From contig JAJFFH010000011.1 of assembly GCA_021776735.1 (NCBI GenBank), positions 124,001-188,000 on the forward strand: a DNA stretch of 64,000 nt, given 5' to 3'. Both the position numbers and the translations under genes were made by a program. Shown here in pieces: positions 60,753 to 64,000 of this stretch (the first letter of the stretch is position 1; the number at the start of each line of letters is the position of its first letter). The notes beneath the pieces were generated by a model. It searched no databases and was not told the origin of the DNA. It was given only the letters and a program-made list of their open reading frames with translations. Source of the DNA: Planctomycetota bacterium (GTDB lineage: Bacteria > Planctomycetota > PLA2).

Positions 60753-62357
60753 TCAGGAGGTCGCGCCGACCGCCGCGTCCTTTTTGTCCTTGAGTTCGGT
60801 GATGACCGTCTCGGTCGTGAGCATCAGCCCCGCGCGGCTGGCCGCGTTCTGGAGCGCGATGCGCACCACTTTCACCGGGTCGATGACGCCCATCTCGATA
60901 AGGTCGCCATACTCCTTCGACAGCGCGTCGAAGCCGTAGTTGTCCGACTCGTTTTCGGAGATTTCCGCGGCCACGAGCGGGCCGTTTTCGCCGGCGTTTC
61001 CGGCGATGGTCTTGAGCGGAATATCCAGGGCGTTGAACAGGATGCGCGCGCCGATGAGCTCGTCGCCCGAAAGATCCATGTCCTTGATCGCCTTGCGCGC
61101 GTTCAGGAGCGCCACGCCGCCGCCGGGCACGATGCCCTCTTCGACCGCCGCGCGGGTTGCGTTGAGTGCGTCCTCGACCCGGAACTTGCGTTCCTTCATC
61201 TCGGTCTCGGTCTTCGCGCCAACCTGGATGACCGCCACGCCCCCGGACAATTTCGCGAGTCGCTCTTCGAGCTTCTCACGGTCGTAGTCCGAAGACGCCT
61301 TCTCGACCTGCGCCTTGATCTGCGCGATTCTCTTCTCGATTGCGTCGGTCTCGCCGGCGCCATCGACGATCGTCGTCTTGTCCTTCTCGATGATCACCTT
61401 CGCGGCGCGACCAAGGTGCGCGGCGGTGACACTCTCGAGCTTGATGCCCTGATCCTCGGAGATGAACTGGCCGCCGGTCAGGATGGCCATGTCCTCCATC
61501 ATCGCCTTACGGCGATCGCCGAAGCCGGGTGCCTTGACCGCACAGGCGTTCAGCACACCGCGGAGCTTGTTCAGGACCAGGCCGGCGAGCGCTTCACCCT
61601 CGATGTCCTCCGCGATGACCAGGATCGGCTTGCCGCTTTGCGCGACGGGCTCGAGCACGGGCACGAGATCGCGCAGGGACGACAGCTTCTTCTCGTAGAA
61701 CAGGATCGTGACGTCCTCGAGGATGCAACGCATCCGCTCCGCCTCGGTCACGAAGTACGGCGAGATAAAGCCCTTGTCGAACTGGAGTCCATCAACGGTC
61801 TCGAGTTGGGTCTCGACGCCCTTGCCCTCTTCCACCGTGATCACGCCGTCCGCACCGGCCTTATTGATGGCCTTGGCCAGCATCTCGCCGATCGAGGCGT
61901 CCTGGTTGGCGGAGATCGTGGCAACCTGGGCGATCTGCGCCCCGGACACCTTGGTCGCGGCGGTTTCGAGCCGGCTGACGACCGCAGTCGCCGCCTTCTC
62001 GATACCACGCTGCAAGAGCACCGGCGCCACGCCCGTGGCGAGAGCCTTGAGCCCTTCCGAATAGATCGCCTCGACGAGCACGGTCGAAGTGGTCGTGCCG
62101 TCACCGGCCGCGTCGTTCGTGCGGCTGGCAACTTCCTTGACCATCTTCGCGCCCATGTTCTCGAAGGGTTCTTCCAGTTCGATGTCCTTGGCGACGGTCA
62201 CGCCGTCTCGAGTGACGACGGGGCTGCCGAAGGACTTCTCCAAAATCACGTTGCGGCCGCCGGGCCCGAGGGTCGCCTTCACGACGCCGGCAATCTGCCG
62301 TACACCCTTCAGGACCCGCTGACGCGCTTCGTTGTCGAAAAGCAGTTGTTTGGCCAC
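60753..62357 (-). CDS. groEL: Chaperonin GroEL, copy 1
   Basis: 534 residues, usual length for the 60-kDa subunit. [13 protein letters not shown] and [10 protein letters not shown] (nucleotide site), and the C-terminal [27 protein letters not shown] are present. The tail ends DAAVGATS, without GGM repeats. GTG 62357 follows AGGAGAAA. It lies behind groES, so it is the copy more likely to be coexpressed with it. Confidence 0.96.
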   Translation of the reverse strand: MAKQLLFDNEARQRVLKGVRQIAGVVKATLGPGGRNVILEKSFGSPVVTRDGVTVAKDIELEEPFENMGAKMVKEVASRTNDAAGDGTTTSTVLVEAIYSEGLKALATGVAPVLLQRGIEKAATAVVSRLETAATKVSGAQIAQVATISANQDASIGEMLAKAINKAGADGVITVEEGKGVETQLETVDGLQFDKGFISPYFVTEAERMRCILEDVTILFYEKKLSSLRDLVPVLEPVAQSGKPILVIAEDIEGEALAGLVLNKLRGVLNACAVKAPGFGDRRKAMMEDMAILTGGQFISEDQGIKLESVTAAHLGRAAKVIIEKDKTTIVDGAGETDAIEKRIAQIKAQVEKASSDYDREKLEERLAKLSGGVAVIQVGAKTETEMKERKFRVEDALNATRAAVEEGIVPGGGVALLNARKAIKDMDLSGDELIGARILFNALDIPLKTIAGNAGENGPLVAAEISENESDNYGFDALSKEYGDLIEMGVIDPVKVVRIALQNAASRAGLMLTTETVITELKDKKDAAVGATS

Positions 62358-62365
62358 GGTTTCTC

Positions 62366-62662
62366 CTAGACGAACTTCGCGAGAACGTCCTTGACCTCGA
62401 GGATCTTGAAGTCCTCGCCGTCGATCGTGATCTCGGTTCCGGCGTACTTGCCGAAGATGATGCGGTCACCGTTGTCGAGCGGCACCGGCACGCGGTCGCC
62501 CTTTTCCTCGTCGAAGCGGCCGGGGCCGATCGCGACGACCTCGCCCTCGAGCGGCTTCTCCTTGGCTGCATCGGGCAGGTAAATCCCGCCCGCGGTCTTG
62601 CTCTCGCCCTCGATGGGCCGGACCACCACGCGGTCCTTGAGCGGTCGGATGTTGATCGCCAT
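62366..62662 (-). CDS. groES: Co-chaperonin GroES
   Basis: 98 residues. [16 protein letters not shown], the mobile-loop region [18 protein letters not shown] and the C-terminal [11 protein letters not shown] define it. It caps GroEL. ATG 62662 follows AAGGAG; an in-frame ATG at 62680 would overlap the groEL2 gene. It sits between two groEL genes. Confidence 0.96.
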   Translation of the reverse strand: MAINIRPLKDRVVVRPIEGESKTAGGIYLPDAAKEKPLEGEVVAIGPGRFDEEKGDRVPVPLDNGDRIIFGKYAGTEITIDGEDFKILEVKDVLAKFV

Positions 62663-62673
62663 GATTGTTCTCC

Positions 62674-64000
<1,327 letters not shown>

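Overview
The window is GC-rich (by eye well over 60 %) bacterial chromosome. Gram-negative architecture is implied by many lipoprotein signal peptides, a full-size proton-pumping NADH dehydrogenase and Dpp-type transporters. Very large putative-Ig lipoproteins, a VCBS/UnbV (CRTAC1) protein, HEAT-repeat proteins and a groEL-groES-groEL array suggest Planctomycetota or a related deep lineage. This is a soft inference: no rRNA or tRNA gene is visible to settle it.

Layout, left to right. 1-5.3 kb: the 5' end of an ABC permease, a class IV PLP aminotransferase, a DsbD-type thiol reductase with an in-frame UGA exactly at the first Cys of its thioredoxin CxxC (probable selenoprotein), and a divergent M42 peptidase. 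5.5-17.8 kb: two tandem, nearly full-length paralogous lipoproteins of about 1,680 residues, each followed by a strong intrinsic terminator. A complete insertion sequence (IS) with terminal repeats and a 7-bp target duplication lies between them. 18.0-30.8 kb: a NADH dehydrogenase operon, nuoA-C-D-E-F-G-H-I-J-K-L-M-N, mostly coupled by 1-4 base overlaps and read from a good sigma70-type promoter. nuoB is missing. 30.9-37.1 kb: a GT87-like membrane glycosyltransferase, a CRTAC1 lipoprotein and divergent Lon protease. 37.3-46.0 kb: a HEAT-repeat protein, two lipoproteins, dipeptide-type permeases and binding protein, and the GTPase Der. 46.0-55.7 kb: a frameshifted four-helix-bundle gene, then a long minus-strand run of argE-like, hutF, atuA-like, pta, yacG, a membrane protein, queE and a MATE exporter. 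55.8-58.4 kb: an M24 peptidase and a secreted DUF11 protein. 58.4-64 kb: a chaperone cluster, groEL2-groES-groEL1-dnaJ-grpE-fmdB.

The most unusual DNA-level signal is a highly iterated 13-mer, ACGGACGGCGATG (reverse complement CATCGCCGTCCGT). It occurs 11 times exactly, with two further 12-base matches, on both strands, in genes (in different reading frames and protein contexts) and between genes. Chance would give about 0.005 copies. Two of the intergenic sites form inverted repeats just downstream of genes, as DNA-uptake sequences do in other bacteria. The strongest candidates for something new are this motif, the UGA-containing DsbD protein, and the nuo operon without nuoB.

Starts were re-chosen from ribosome-binding sites, signal peptides and stop/start overlaps, so several genes are shorter than their longest open frame.
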